Assembly (NCBI GenBank): GCA_044351045.1
Contig: JBILGM010000004.1
Span: 33,109 to 97,108 of the forward strand
From: UBA6136 sp044351045
Lineage (GTDB): Bacteria > Pseudomonadota > Gammaproteobacteria > Methylococcales > Methylococcaceae
Length of the DNA stretch: 64,000 nucleotides
Reading direction: 5' to 3'
Shown: piece by piece, positions 7,295 through 19,537 of the stretch
Numbering within the stretch: position 1 is the stretch's first letter
Layout: every line of letters begins with the position of its first letter
Notes under the pieces: model-generated
The model's input: the letters and a program-made list of their open reading frames with translations, nothing else
The model's database searches: none
Told to the model about the DNA's origin: nothing
Program-made: the position numbers and the translations under genes

Positions 7295-9085
7295 ATGGCT
7301 AAACCTCTGGGTATTACCGATGTGGTGCTGCGTGATGCGCACCAGTCGTTGCTGGCAACTCGCCTGCGGATTGATGACATGCTGCCGATTTGCGGCAAGC
7401 TGGACAAGGTGGGCTTCTGGTCGCTAGAGAGCTGGGGTGGGGCCACCTTCGATGCCTGCATTCGCTATCTTGGCGAAGATCCCTGGGATCGACTGCGCGA
7501 ACTGAAGAAAGCCTTGCCGAAGACTCCGCTGCAGATGTTGTTACGGGGGCAGAATCTTCTGGGATACCGTCATTACGCTGATGATGTGGTCGACAAATTT
7601 GTCGAGCGTTGCGCCGTGAATGGGGTGGATGTGTTCCGCATCTTTGATGCCGTCAATGATCCGCGCAATTTCGAGCGTGCCATCAGGGCAACTATTGCCA
7701 ATGGCAAGCATGCCCAGGGCACCATTTCCTATACAGTGAGCCCGGTGCACACCATCGAGACGTGGGTTGATCTGGCCAAGCGTCTCGAAGACATGGGCTC
7801 GCATTCCATTGCCATCAAAGATATGGCAGGACTCCTAAAGCCCTATGAGGCCTTTGAACTGGTTACCCGCCTGAAGAAGGCGGTCAAGGTGCCGATCCAC
7901 ATGCAGTGCCATGCGACCACCGGGCTGAGCACAGCTACCATCATGAAGGCAGCCGAGGCCGGGATCGACAATGTCGATACTGCCATCTCCTCGATGAGTA
8001 TGACCTATGGCCACAGTGCGACTGAGGCGGTCGTGGCGGCCCTTGAAGGTCAGGAGCGCGATACGGGACTGGACCTGAAATTGCTGGAGGAAATCGCCGC
8101 CTACTTCCGTCACGTTCGTAAGAGGTATGCCAAGTTTGAGGGAAGTCTGCGGGGTGTGGATAGCCGCATCCTGGTTGCCCAGGTGCCGGGTGGCATGCTT
8201 ACCAATATGGAAAGCCAGCTCAAGGAGCAGGGCGCCCTGGATCGCTTCGACGAGGTGCTCAAGGAAATCCCCAAGGTCCGCAAGGACCTCGGCTATATCC
8301 CTCTGGTGACACCCACCTCGCAGATCGTGGGTAGCCAGGCCGTCATCAATGTAATGATGGGGGAACGCTATAAATCCATCACCAAGGAAACACAAGGTGT
8401 GCTGAGGGGCGAGTACGGGGTTACGCCGGCCCCGGTCAACAAGACCCTGCAAAAGAAGGTGCTGGGGTCCGACAAGCCGATTACCTGCCGTCCAGCCGAT
8501 TTGCTGGATCCGGAACTCGACAAGTTGACTGCCGAACTGAAGTCCCAGGCCGAGAAGGATGGCGTGAAGCTGGCTCAGAACCAGATTGACGATGTTTTGA
8601 CGTATGCCCTGTTTCCGCAGATCGGCTTCAAGTTTCTTCAGAATCGCGGCAACTCGGCCGCCTTTGAACAGGCGCCGCAAGCCGATGCCCTGGCCGAGGC
8701 CGCTCCCGCGCAAACTGCCGCCGGCGAGTTCGATGTCACCGTCAACGGGCGCAGCTATCGGGTAGAGGCCCCCAGCGCCGGGATCATGAGTATCAATGGG
8801 CGCAACTACAAGGTAGATATTGCGGCGGCCGGGACCAAACCCATGGAATCCAGTAAGGCCAGCAAGGGCGAGGGCGAAGTGGTCAAGGCACCCATGGCGG
8901 GCCATATCCTGCGCATCAATGTGACGCCCGGTCAGCATGTCGAGCCCAATACGGTAGTCATTGTGATGGAAGCCATGAAAATGGAGACGGAAATTCGCAC
9001 TCGAACCGGAGGCATTGTTTCCAATATTACCGTCAAGGTCGGGGAAACCGTGGCCTCCCAAGACGATCTGCTGACGCTGGAATGA
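7295..9085 (+). CDS. oadA: OadA, oxaloacetate decarboxylase alpha subunit
   Basis: A 596-residue protein starting at the ATG at 7295, with an AAGGA ribosome site at 7283-7287; an upstream in-frame ATG at 7262 adds a non-conserved leader. The N-terminal carboxyltransferase domain begins with the metal-site motif DVVLRDAHQSL and contains the typical HMQCHATTG metal-binding histidines. A conserved carboxylase domain follows. After a short linker, a biotinyl domain ends the protein with the biotin-accepting lysine 562 in EAMKMET. With OadB and OadG it forms a membrane complex that decarboxylates oxaloacetate and exports Na+. Related enzymes use methylmalonyl-CoA or form pyruvate carboxylase B; the gamma and beta partners favour oxaloacetate decarboxylase. 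Confidence 0.93.
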   Translation: MAKPLGITDVVLRDAHQSLLATRLRIDDMLPICGKLDKVGFWSLESWGGATFDACIRYLGEDPWDRLRELKKALPKTPLQMLLRGQNLLGYRHYADDVVDKFVERCAVNGVDVFRIFDAVNDPRNFERAIRATIANGKHAQGTISYTVSPVHTIETWVDLAKRLEDMGSHSIAIKDMAGLLKPYEAFELVTRLKKAVKVPIHMQCHATTGLSTATIMKAAEAGIDNVDTAISSMSMTYGHSATEAVVAALEGQERDTGLDLKLLEEIAAYFRHVRKRYAKFEGSLRGVDSRILVAQVPGGMLTNMESQLKEQGALDRFDEVLKEIPKVRKDLGYIPLVTPTSQIVGSQAVINVMMGERYKSITKETQGVLRGEYGVTPAPVNKTLQKKVLGSDKPITCRPADLLDPELDKLTAELKSQAEKDGVKLAQNQIDDVLTYALFPQIGFKFLQNRGNSAAFEQAPQADALAEAAPAQTAAGEFDVTVNGRSYRVEAPSAGIMSINGRNYKVDIAAAGTKPMESSKASKGEGEVVKAPMAGHILRINVTPGQHVEPNTVVIVMEAMKMETEIRTRTGGIVSNITVKVGETVASQDDLLTLE

Positions 9086-9093
9086 GGTAAACA

Positions 9094-10224
9094 ATGGACG
9101 CTTTGATTCAGCTGTGGGCGAGCACGGGCCTGTCCAACTTTCAGTCCGGACAGGTAGTCATGATGATCGTCGGCTTTGCGCTGCTTTACCTGGCGATCAA
9201 GAAAGAGTTCGAGCCCCTGCTGCTATTGCCGATCGGCTTTGGTGCAGTTCTCAGTAACATCCCTGTTGCGGGGATCGCGGAGGAGGGCGGCCTGCTGGCC
9301 TATCTGTATCTGGGTATCAAGTCCGGCATCTTTCCGCTGCTGATTTTCATGGGTGTTGGCGCCATGACCGATTTCGGCCCCATGCTGGCCAATCCCAAGA
9401 CCTTGCTGCTGGGGGCCGCTGCCCAATTCGGTATCTTCGGCACGCTGTTTGGCGCGCTTGCGCTGAATTTGTTGCCCGGCATTCACTTTACCTTCAAGGA
9501 TGCCGCTGCCATCGCCATTATTGGGGGTGCGGATGGTCCGACCTCGATTTATGTGGCCTCCAAGCTGGCGCCCGAGCTACTCGGTGCGATAGCGGTGGCG
9601 GCTTATTCCTATATGGCGCTGGTCCCATTGATTCAGCCACCGATCATGCGCGCGCTGACCACAGAGGACGAACGTCTCATCGAGATGGCGCAGCTGCGGC
9701 ATGTCAGCCGGCTGGAGAAGATCATTTTTCCCGGAATTCTATTGCTCCTCACTGCCCTGCTGTTGCCATCGGCGGCCCCTTTGATCGGTATGTTCTGTTT
9801 GGGAAATCTGGTGCGGGAATGCGGCGTGGTTGAGCGATTGAGCAAGACCGCACAGAACGAGCTTATCAATATCGTGACGATTTTCCTGGGTCTCTCGGTG
9901 GGCTCCAAACTCAGCGCCGATCAGTTTCTCCGACCCGAGACGCTCGGGATTCTCGGGCTGGGTGCCGTGGCTTTCAGCTTCGGCACGGCGTCGGGGGTGC
10001 TGATGGCCAAGCTGATGAATGCCATTTCACCACTTAACAAGATTAATCCGCTGATCGGTGCAGCCGGTGTTTCCGCCGTTCCCATGTCAGCGCGGGTCGC
10101 CAACAAAGTCGGTCAGGAATCCAATCCGCATAACTTCCTGCTGATGCATGCCATGGGGCCGAACGTTGCCGGTGTCATCGGTTCGGCGGTGGCGGCCGGT
10201 GTGTTGCTGGCGCTGGTGCAGTAA
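9094..10224 (+). CDS. oadB: OadB, Na+-pumping decarboxylase beta subunit
   Basis: A 376-residue, highly hydrophobic protein with about nine to ten membrane segments and the family's conserved stretches GVGAMTDFGP, IIGGADGPTSIY and NPLIGAAGVSAVPMSARV. The beta subunit carries out the decarboxylation of carboxybiotin coupled to Na+ transport across the inner membrane. It starts eight bases after oadA and is followed by a strong terminator, so oadG-oadA-oadB is a self-contained operon. The protein is slightly shorter than the roughly 430-residue enterobacterial forms, as in many other beta subunits. Confidence 0.92.
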   Translation: MDALIQLWASTGLSNFQSGQVVMMIVGFALLYLAIKKEFEPLLLLPIGFGAVLSNIPVAGIAEEGGLLAYLYLGIKSGIFPLLIFMGVGAMTDFGPMLANPKTLLLGAAAQFGIFGTLFGALALNLLPGIHFTFKDAAAIAIIGGADGPTSIYVASKLAPELLGAIAVAAYSYMALVPLIQPPIMRALTTEDERLIEMAQLRHVSRLEKIIFPGILLLLTALLLPSAAPLIGMFCLGNLVRECGVVERLSKTAQNELINIVTIFLGLSVGSKLSADQFLRPETLGILGLGAVAFSFGTASGVLMAKLMNAISPLNKINPLIGAAGVSAVPMSARVANKVGQESNPHNFLLMHAMGPNVAGVIGSAVAAGVLLALVQ

Positions 10225-10274
10225 CCGTGAACCGTCGGGTGGCGATCACAACCGACGCGGATTCAACATTCAAC

Positions 10275-10308
10275 AAGGGCGGGAATCTTTTGAGATCCCG
10301 CCCTTTCT
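10275..10308 (+). terminator. Terminator after oadB
   Basis: A GC-rich stem (gggcggg pairing with cccgccc, continued by atct/agat with one bulged A, loop tttg) followed by a T-rich run. Confidence 0.85.
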
Positions 10309-10351
10309 GTTTCTGGCGTATCGCCTCTATGGCCGGGTCTGTCGTTTGCTC

Positions 10352-11434
10352 ATGAAAGTGCTCCATGTCGAGGGAGGCCGAAATCTTTACGGGGGCGCCC
10401 ACCAGCTTTTGCTGCTGATCGAAGGGCTCAAGGGCAGAGCTGTCGAGAATGTGCTGGCCTGCCGCACGGGAAGCGAACTGGCGGAAGCCGCCCGACCGTT
10501 TGCCGAAGTTCGCGCGATCAAGATGAAGGGTGATCTCGATGTGGGTTTGATCCACCGGCTGTCCCGGATCATTCATGAAACCCGGCCGGACATTGTCCAT
10601 CTGCATAGCCGCATCGGTGCCGATGTGATGGGTGGCATCGCGGCCCGTCTGGCCGGTGTGCCCGTGGTGCATTCCCGGCGGGTGGACAATCCGGAAAGCC
10701 GATTGGCCGTGGCCCTGAAATATCGGCTGCATGATCGCGTCATCGCGATTTCCGCTGGGATTGAGCGCGTTTTGCTCAGCGAAGGATTGCCGGCCGATAA
10801 GTTACGCTGCGTGCGGGATGCGATTGAAATCACTCCCGTGGTTCAGTGTCCCGAGCGTGACTGGTTCCATCGGGAATTTGGATTGCAGACCGGAACGCTG
10901 ACGCTCGGCGTGGTTGCACAGTTGATCCAACGGAAGGGGCATCATGTCCTGCTGGAGGCGCTGCCTGAAGTGTTGGCCCGCTTCCCGCAAGTGAAGGTAC
11001 TGTTCTTTGGCAAGGGACCGCTCGAAACCGAATTGCGCAATATTGTCGAGCGGATGAGGTTGTCGGGTCAGGTCCATTTGGCCGGGTTTCGCGATGATCT
11101 GGCCCGAGCCCTGCCATGCCTGGATATCCTGGTGCATCCGGCGCTGAGGGAGGGGCTGGGTGTGTCGCTCCTGCAGGCTTCTTGTGCGCGTTTGCCGATC
11201 GTGGCCTCGAGGGTCGGGGGTATTCCGGAGGCAGTTCGCGATGGCGAAACGGGTCTGCTGGTCGAGCCTGGTAATCCGGTCGATCTGGCGCAGGCGCTGA
11301 CCCGGTTGCTCGGTGATGATGCTCTGCGTCAGCGTCTGGGGCAGGCGGGTCGGCAGTGGGTCGAGGAGGCCTTTTCCGCGGATCTGATGGTCGATGGCAA
11401 TCTTACGGTTTATCGCGAACTTGTTGGGGCTTGA
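10352..11434 (+). CDS. Family 1/GT4-type glycosyltransferase
   Basis: A 360-residue GT-B glycosyltransferase. The ATG at 10352 is chosen because the protein then begins with the typical first strand MKVLHVEGGRNLYGGAHQ; the upstream extension would run through the oadB terminator. The N-terminal half has a DIVHLHSRIG motif. The C-terminal half has the donor-binding elements LGVVAQLIQRKGHH and the E-x7-E region (HPALREGLGVSLLQASCARLPIVA). Such enzymes add sugars to lipopolysaccharide or other envelope glycans. It stands alone, so substrate and pathway cannot be told. Confidence 0.82.
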   Translation: MKVLHVEGGRNLYGGAHQLLLLIEGLKGRAVENVLACRTGSELAEAARPFAEVRAIKMKGDLDVGLIHRLSRIIHETRPDIVHLHSRIGADVMGGIAARLAGVPVVHSRRVDNPESRLAVALKYRLHDRVIAISAGIERVLLSEGLPADKLRCVRDAIEITPVVQCPERDWFHREFGLQTGTLTLGVVAQLIQRKGHHVLLEALPEVLARFPQVKVLFFGKGPLETELRNIVERMRLSGQVHLAGFRDDLARALPCLDILVHPALREGLGVSLLQASCARLPIVASRVGGIPEAVRDGETGLLVEPGNPVDLAQALTRLLGDDALRQRLGQAGRQWVEEAFSADLMVDGNLTVYRELVGA

Positions 11435-11576
11435 ATGCCCAATCTCCCCGCTTGGTCAAGATTTTCTGTCTCAAGTATGATGCACCGCTGCCAAGGATGA
11501 TGCCTTTGGCGACGCGTTCATTCGGTCTGACCTTGGGCCTTGGTTTTTTTGATATTTGTCTTTCGGAGATTGACGC

Positions 11577-12044
11577 ATGATCGAGAGTAAATCTGGATAT
11601 TTCAGAACCTGCATGCTGGCTGTGTTGATGGTGGGGATCCTGTCTGGCTGTACTCACGTCAACCCGGCGACCGGCCAATCAGAGATTGATTACGGTGCCA
11701 CGGCGGGCATTGCAGGCGCAGCGATGGGTGCGGCAGCGCTGGGTGTTGCGCTGAGCAATAACGATGACGATCGTTATTATGGCGGACCCGGCTACTACGG
11801 TGGACCTGGCTACTACGGCGGGGGTGGTGCCTATGGAGTCAGTCGGGGGCACAACACCTACAACAAGACCAACAACGTCTATGTCAACAACAATAAACAG
11901 TTAACCAATCGACGGGCCGTAAACCGCCCTGCGGGCACTAACCGGAATCGGACACAGGCGAGAACGGGTGGGCTGAATCGGAGTGCTGCCAATGTCAACC
12001 GCGCAGCCAGACCAGTCAAGGCGCCAAAAGCCCGTCATAGATAG
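11577..12044 (+). CDS. Putative lipoprotein with Gly-Tyr repeats
   Basis: A 155-residue protein with a lipoprotein signal (hydrophobic stretch to a lipobox LSGC, cysteine 25). A glycine-zipper-like segment (TAGIAGAAMGAAALGVAL) follows, then three tandem copies of a short YYGGPG-type repeat (about residues 67-83), and an Asn/Arg-rich basic tail. No domain of known function was recognised. The glycine zipper suggests association with the outer membrane. A ggag ribosome site precedes the ATG. Confidence 0.65.
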   Translation: MIESKSGYFRTCMLAVLMVGILSGCTHVNPATGQSEIDYGATAGIAGAAMGAAALGVALSNNDDDRYYGGPGYYGGPGYYGGGGAYGVSRGHNTYNKTNNVYVNNNKQLTNRRAVNRPAGTNRNRTQARTGGLNRSAANVNRAARPVKAPKARHR

Positions 12045-12103
12045 CATTCCGTAGAGTGTGCCGCCATTCTCCCAATGGCCAATAACCCCAATCAGGTGAA
12101 TTT

Positions 12104-12613
12104 ATGTTGCGAGTTATTCTGCTTTCCTGTTTTGCATTGACCCAGATGCCCGTCGCGGCCTGGGCAAGACCCAACAAAGAAGCGCCCGTAGTCAAACCGA
12201 TAGAGAACTACCGGTTTGAGACCCAGTTGGGCCGAGTCGATCAGCGAGTCATCAAACTGGTGGGCGAGGACAAGCAAAAATCCTTGCGCCAGATGGCCGA
12301 GGCGACGGTGCTTTCAGATTTTTGCCCCATGGTGAAGGTGGACAGGGACAAGTTCCAGAAGGACTTCGATGGACTGGCGACGTCCAATATCAAGCGCAAG
12401 CCAGCCGACCAGCGCGATCTCGAAAACAAGCTGATGACCTTCTTTGGCGTTTATGTCGGTCTTCTGATTGCCGAAGGCGTCGAGAGCGATGTCCAGTTCT
12501 GTGAATTGGCCAGTCAGATACAGAGAAATCAGGGACCGGTCAGCCACTACTGGTTAGCCGATGCCCCGGCTGCTGCAATGGCTGCACCGACGGCACCCGT
12601 CGCCAACAAGTGA
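12104..12613 (+). CDS. Secreted protein of unknown function
   Basis: A 169-residue protein with a clear signal peptide (residues 1-22, cleavage near AWA-RP). The mature part is helical and charged and contains two cysteines (DFCPMVKVDR and VQFCELASQI) that could form a disulphide. The family was not recognised. It follows the putative lipoprotein in the same direction 59 bases on, so the two may be co-expressed. A structured inverted-repeat region follows it. Confidence 0.6.
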   Translation: MLRVILLSCFALTQMPVAAWARPNKEAPVVKPIENYRFETQLGRVDQRVIKLVGEDKQKSLRQMAEATVLSDFCPMVKVDRDKFQKDFDGLATSNIKRKPADQRDLENKLMTFFGVYVGLLIAEGVESDVQFCELASQIQRNQGPVSHYWLADAPAAAMAAPTAPVANK

Positions 12614-12655
12614 TCTCCTGTGCTCCCCGGCTTTGCCCTATCGTTGGCGTGGTCG

Positions 12656-12735
12656 GGGGTGTGTCTTGGCAGTGATTTGGGGGCAGTCGCGTTAGAAAAA
12701 CCCCCCAGCCCCCAACCGGATAAGACACAAGCCCC
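12656..12735. repeat. Nested inverted repeats in a convergent gap
   Basis: Two nested stems lie between convergent genes. The outer arms are 12660-12667 and 12722-12729 (tgtgtctt/aagacaca); the inner arms are 12677-12684 and 12708-12715 (ttgggggc/gcccccaa). A short T run follows at 12736-12739 on the + strand. It probably acts as a bidirectional terminator. Confidence 0.5.
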
Positions 12736-12738
12736 CTT

Positions 12739-13473
12739 TTACAACAGCGTCAGTAAGGCCGGATAGGACTCGCACAGCCGTTGCCTGAAATCCTCCAGAT
12801 GCTCGGCATTCCGCTGCTCACGAGGTGTGGCGATCGGAATGTCGGCCAGTACCCTCGCGGGCGAACTTGAGAGAAAAACCAGCCGATCGGCCATTTCCAC
12901 CGCTTCCGCCAGGTCGTGCGTCACGAACAGAACGGTATGCGGCCGCTCCCTCCACAGTCGAATGATCAGTTCGCGGATGCGTCGCGCCGTCGGTGGGTCC
13001 AGCGAAACCAGGGGTTCGTCCATCAAGAGCAGGTCGGGACTGACGGCGAATGCCCGAACCAGTGCCGCCCTACGACTCATTCCAACTGAAAGCCGCTCCG
13101 GATAAAGAGTCTGAGCGTCTTTGAGACCCACGACCTCGAAAAGGTGGTCCACATAGCCGGAATCATGGTCCGGCGGCAGGGCCAGTTCGATGTTTTCCCG
13201 CACCGTGCGCCAAGGCAGCAGGCGGGGATTCTGGAAGACATAGCCGAGGCGTGGTTTTACCCCGCAGCGGATGGTCCCCGTATAGTTGGGGTCCAGTCCC
13301 GCTACCAGATTCAACAGCGTGGTTTTGCCGCAACCAGAAGCGCCGACCAGACCGACAAACTCTCCCGAGCTTACGCTGAGTTTCAGGTTTTCGATGACGG
13401 CATTGGACGGCGAATCGGACCGGTCCCCCGATTGATATTCCTTGTGATGGATGTCGATATCCAGATGGGTCAT
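12739..13473 (-). CDS. NitT/TauT-type ABC transporter ATPase
   Basis: A 244-residue ATPase starting at the ATG at 13473, which overlaps the permease stop as ATGA. Walker A is GASGCGKTT (44-52), the signature is LSVGMSRRAALVRAFA (a variant of LSGGQ), Walker B is LLLMDEPLVSLD and the switch histidine is in FVTHDLAEA. The closest classes are SsuB/TauB/NrtD ATPases that energise uptake of sulfonates, nitrate, cyanate or similar small compounds. The operon contains permease and ATPase but no periplasmic binding protein, so the substrate cannot be assigned. Confidence 0.87.
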   Translation of the reverse strand: MTHLDIDIHHKEYQSGDRSDSPSNAVIENLKLSVSSGEFVGLVGASGCGKTTLLNLVAGLDPNYTGTIRCGVKPRLGYVFQNPRLLPWRTVRENIELALPPDHDSGYVDHLFEVVGLKDAQTLYPERLSVGMSRRAALVRAFAVSPDLLLMDEPLVSLDPPTARRIRELIIRLWRERPHTVLFVTHDLAEAVEMADRLVFLSSSPARVLADIPIATPREQRNAEHLEDFRQRLCESYPALLTLL

Positions 13474-14213
13474 CGGCGCCACCGTTGTGCCTGGCGATCG
13501 AGTGGTCGCAACAGCGCCCATTCAATCAGTTGCACCACCAGAATAAAGGCAATGGAGTAGGCGAGAATGCCGGTCACGTCGAACATCTGAAAAAACAGGT
13601 GGAGTTGATACCCCATGCCGTCGCTGCGCCCAAGCAATTCCACCACCAGAATGATTTTCCAGATCAGCGCCAAGCCGGTGCGGGCGGCGGTGAGCACGAA
13701 GGGAAACAGCTGAGGCCAGATGACATGACGCAGCGTCTTGATTCGGCCGAACCCATAGACTTCGGCCATTTCCAGCAGGTCGCGGTTCAGGTGCCGGGTG
13801 CCCTCGCGCAGGGTCACAATCACGTTGGGTAATTTGTTGATGACCACGGCGGTAATCGCAGCGGCCTCCACCAGCCCAAACCAGACATAACAAAGGATGA
13901 TGGTGACCAAAGCCGGAATATTCAGCGCAATCACCAGCCAGCTGTCAAAAAACCGGTCCACATTAGGTTGCCTGCCAAGCGCAATGCCGATGGCCGTGCC
14001 CAGAACGAGCGCAACTATAAAGCTGATGGCCAGTCGAGCCAGCGTGATGCCCAGATGATGAGGCAAGCGAGCGGACAGGATCTCACTACCCAGCACCTTA
14101 AAGACGGCAGATGGCCCAGGTAGCAAAACGGAATTCGCCGTTGCCGCCGCCGCTTGCCACAGTGCCAGCAAGGCCAGAATCGACAGCAGGGGGGTAAGCA
14201 GGCTTCGGGTCAT
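13470..14213 (-). CDS. NitT/TauT-type ABC transporter permease
   Basis: A 247-residue inner membrane permease when the ATG at 14213 is used; a longer frame from 14294 adds residues without a conserved pattern. It has about six membrane segments and the EAA-type loop near residues 145-165 (LEMAEVYGFGRIKTLRHVIWPQL), which contacts the ATPase. The N-terminus (LALWQAAAATANSVLLPGPSAV) is typical of SsuC/TauC permeases. It is translationally coupled to the ATPase gene and divergent from the phosphorylase gene at 14318. No binding-protein gene is adjacent. Confidence 0.85.
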   Translation of the reverse strand: MTRSLLTPLLSILALLALWQAAAATANSVLLPGPSAVFKVLGSEILSARLPHHLGITLARLAISFIVALVLGTAIGIALGRQPNVDRFFDSWLVIALNIPALVTIILCYVWFGLVEAAAITAVVINKLPNVIVTLREGTRHLNRDLLEMAEVYGFGRIKTLRHVIWPQLFPFVLTAARTGLALIWKIILVVELLGRSDGMGYQLHLFFQMFDVTGILAYSIAFILVVQLIEWALLRPLDRQAQRWRR

Positions 14214-14317
14214 CAACACGGAATGGCTGTGGAGTGACAGCGCGCCCGGTTCGACGGCCTGTCGGAAGCGCAGTATTGTAAGCCACGAAGCCAATCACCC
14301 AACATGCGAATCAGTCG

Positions 14318-15928
14318 ATGACGATGCAGACAGAGATGACGCAAGCCGACCAGAGCGCCCAGCCCGCGGCCGAACACCTGCCGCAAAATGTGGAAACGAG
14401 TACCCGTCTGAAGTTAAGACGGGTGGCCATCGACACCTACCACGAGAACGTCGCCTACATGCATCGCGACTGCTCGGTCTATCGTGTGGAAGGATTTCAG
14501 GCACTGGCGAAGGTGCGGGTGAGTTGTGGCGAGCAAAGCATCGTGGCTGTGCTCAACGTGGTCGATGATGATCGGATTGTCGGCACGCATGAACTGGGTC
14601 TTTCCGAACAAGCCTTCGGACAGCTCTGTGTCGGCGATGACGGTTCCGTTCAGGTTGCCCAGGCCGAACCGCCGGCCTCGATGGACGCGGTGCGGCGCAA
14701 GATCGGCGGGCACCGGCTCGATCTGGAGGATTACCGGGCCATCACCCTGGATATTGCCCATAGCCGCTACTCCAAGATGGAAATGGCCGCGTTCCTGGTC
14801 GCCACGGGCCAGAACGGTCTCGACCGGGATGAGGTGTTCATGCTCACCCGCGCCATGCTGGAAACCGGCACCCGCATCGACTGGAATGAACCGCTGGTCG
14901 TCGACAAGCATTGTATCGGTGGTGTCCCCGGCAATCGCACCTCCATGCTGGTCGTACCCATCGTCGCCGCACACGGCATGCTGATTCCCAAGACCTCCAG
15001 TCGCGCCATCACCTCGCCGGCCGGCACGGCCGACACCATGGAAGTGCTGGCGACCGTAGACATTGCCCCCGAGATGCTGGACCGACTGGTGCGGCATGAG
15101 CGCGGGTGTCTGACCTGGGGCGGGACCACGCGGTTGGCGCCGGTCGATGATTTGCTCATCTCGGTCGAACGGCCGCTGGGTATTGATTCGCAGGGCCAGA
15201 TGGTGGCCTCCATCCTCTCCAAGAAACTGGCGGCCGGTTCCACGCATTTGCTGCTGGATATCCCTGTCGGCCCGACCGCCAAGGTACGGCACATGCGCGA
15301 GGCCATGCAGTTGCGCAAGCTGTTCGAATATGTCGGCGACCACATGGGCTTGCATCTGGAAGCGATCATCACCGACGGCCGGCAGCCGGTCGGCAAGGGC
15401 ATCGGACCGGTGCTGGAAGTGCGCGACGTCTTGCAGGTGCTGCAGAACGACCCCGCCGCGCCGGTGGATCTGCGGGAGAAATCGCTGCGTCTGGCCGGCC
15501 GCATCATCGAGTTCGACCCGGATGTGCGCGGAGGCCAGGGTTACGCCATCGCCCGGGAGATTCTCGAATCCGGCCGCGCCCTGCAGAAGATGGACCGTAT
15601 CATCAAGGCCCAGGGAGAAAAAACCGACCGGCCGGGATTGGGCCGGCTGAGTTTTGATGTTTGCGCCAGCATGGCGGGAACCGTCACCGCCATCGATAAC
15701 TTCTTTCTCGCCCGCCTGGCGCGGCTGGCTGGCGCGCCCATTTCACCCGGGGCCGGGGTCGACTTGTTCCGCAAGCTGGGAGATCGCGTCGAGCAAGGCG
15801 AGCCTTTGTACCGCCTGTATGCCGAGTTTCCCTCCAATTACGAATTTGCCCGTGACTTTGTGGCAAAAGGCTCGGGCTATACGATTGGCGAAGCCGATCT
15901 GGCCCCGCGCTACTATGTCGATTTTTGA
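14318..15928 (+). CDS. AMP/thymidine phosphorylase family protein
   Basis: A 536-residue protein of the long, archaeal-type branch of nucleoside phosphorylases (AMP phosphorylase/DeoA). It carries the family phosphate- and base-binding stretch DKHCIGGVPGNRTSMLV, an SRAITSPAGTADTME motif, and a C-terminal barrel-hammerhead-like domain. Members phosphorolyse AMP or pyrimidine nucleosides; in gammaproteobacteria the exact substrate is untested. It is followed directly by a broken PRPP synthetase gene whose frame begins inside its last codons, consistent with a former two-gene operon for ribose phosphate metabolism. The first in-frame ATG was used; Met at codon 3 or 7 is also possible. Confidence 0.85.
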   Translation: MTMQTEMTQADQSAQPAAEHLPQNVETSTRLKLRRVAIDTYHENVAYMHRDCSVYRVEGFQALAKVRVSCGEQSIVAVLNVVDDDRIVGTHELGLSEQAFGQLCVGDDGSVQVAQAEPPASMDAVRRKIGGHRLDLEDYRAITLDIAHSRYSKMEMAAFLVATGQNGLDRDEVFMLTRAMLETGTRIDWNEPLVVDKHCIGGVPGNRTSMLVVPIVAAHGMLIPKTSSRAITSPAGTADTMEVLATVDIAPEMLDRLVRHERGCLTWGGTTRLAPVDDLLISVERPLGIDSQGQMVASILSKKLAAGSTHLLLDIPVGPTAKVRHMREAMQLRKLFEYVGDHMGLHLEAIITDGRQPVGKGIGPVLEVRDVLQVLQNDPAAPVDLREKSLRLAGRIIEFDPDVRGGQGYAIAREILESGRALQKMDRIIKAQGEKTDRPGLGRLSFDVCASMAGTVTAIDNFFLARLARLAGAPISPGAGVDLFRKLGDRVEQGEPLYRLYAEFPSNYEFARDFVAKGSGYTIGEADLAPRYYVDF

Positions 15929-16329
15929 CGTTTTGCTACTGGGCTTCTCGGAGTCCAGCCCAATGGCGCCTTGGGTTGCAGAGGCCGCCGGATTGTCCTA
16001 AGCCATTGCCCAGAACCAGCACCAGGGCGACCGCTCCGTGGTGATCCGTCTACCCGAGGCGGTTTCATATCAGGAGCGGACCCTGATTCTGCTGGACGAC
16101 ATGGCCAGCCCCGTCGCACTTTGTTAACGGCCGCAGAACAGGCCAGGGCTCGCGGTGCCAGGGAAATCTGCGTGCTGGTCACGCATGCCCTGTTCGTCAA
16201 CGACAACCTCGAACACCTGCCTGAGTCGCCGATTACGAGTATCGGGAGCAGCGACAGCATCCCGCATGAAACCAATGTCGTCAGCCTGGCCAAGCTTCTG
16301 GCTCACTCCTTGAGTGGGCTCAACGATAG

Positions 16330-16333
<4 letters not shown>
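15915..16333 (+). pseudogene. Decayed ribose-phosphate pyrophosphokinase (PRPP synthetase-like)
   Basis: Three pieces align in order with the C-terminal half of PRPP synthetases. A VLLLGF...APWVAEAAGLS segment ends at an in-frame stop (TAA at 16000-16002). The same frame continues as AIAQNQHQGDRSVVIRLPE and LILLDDMAS, the PRPP-binding loop. The frame then shifts near 16106-16110 and resumes as RRTLLTAAEQARARGA, LVTHALF and SDSIPHETN up to 16333. The N-terminal half (roughly the first 110 residues) is missing. A stop, a frameshift and an N-terminal deletion make function very unlikely. The 3' end overlaps the hsdR 3' end by four bases. Confidence 0.8.
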
Positions 16334-19536
<3,203 letters not shown>

Positions 19537-19537
19537 G

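Noticed and set aside
7835..9094. Long minus-strand open frame opposite oadA
   Set aside because: OadA carries the full set of carboxyltransferase and biotin motifs; the opposite frame shows none.
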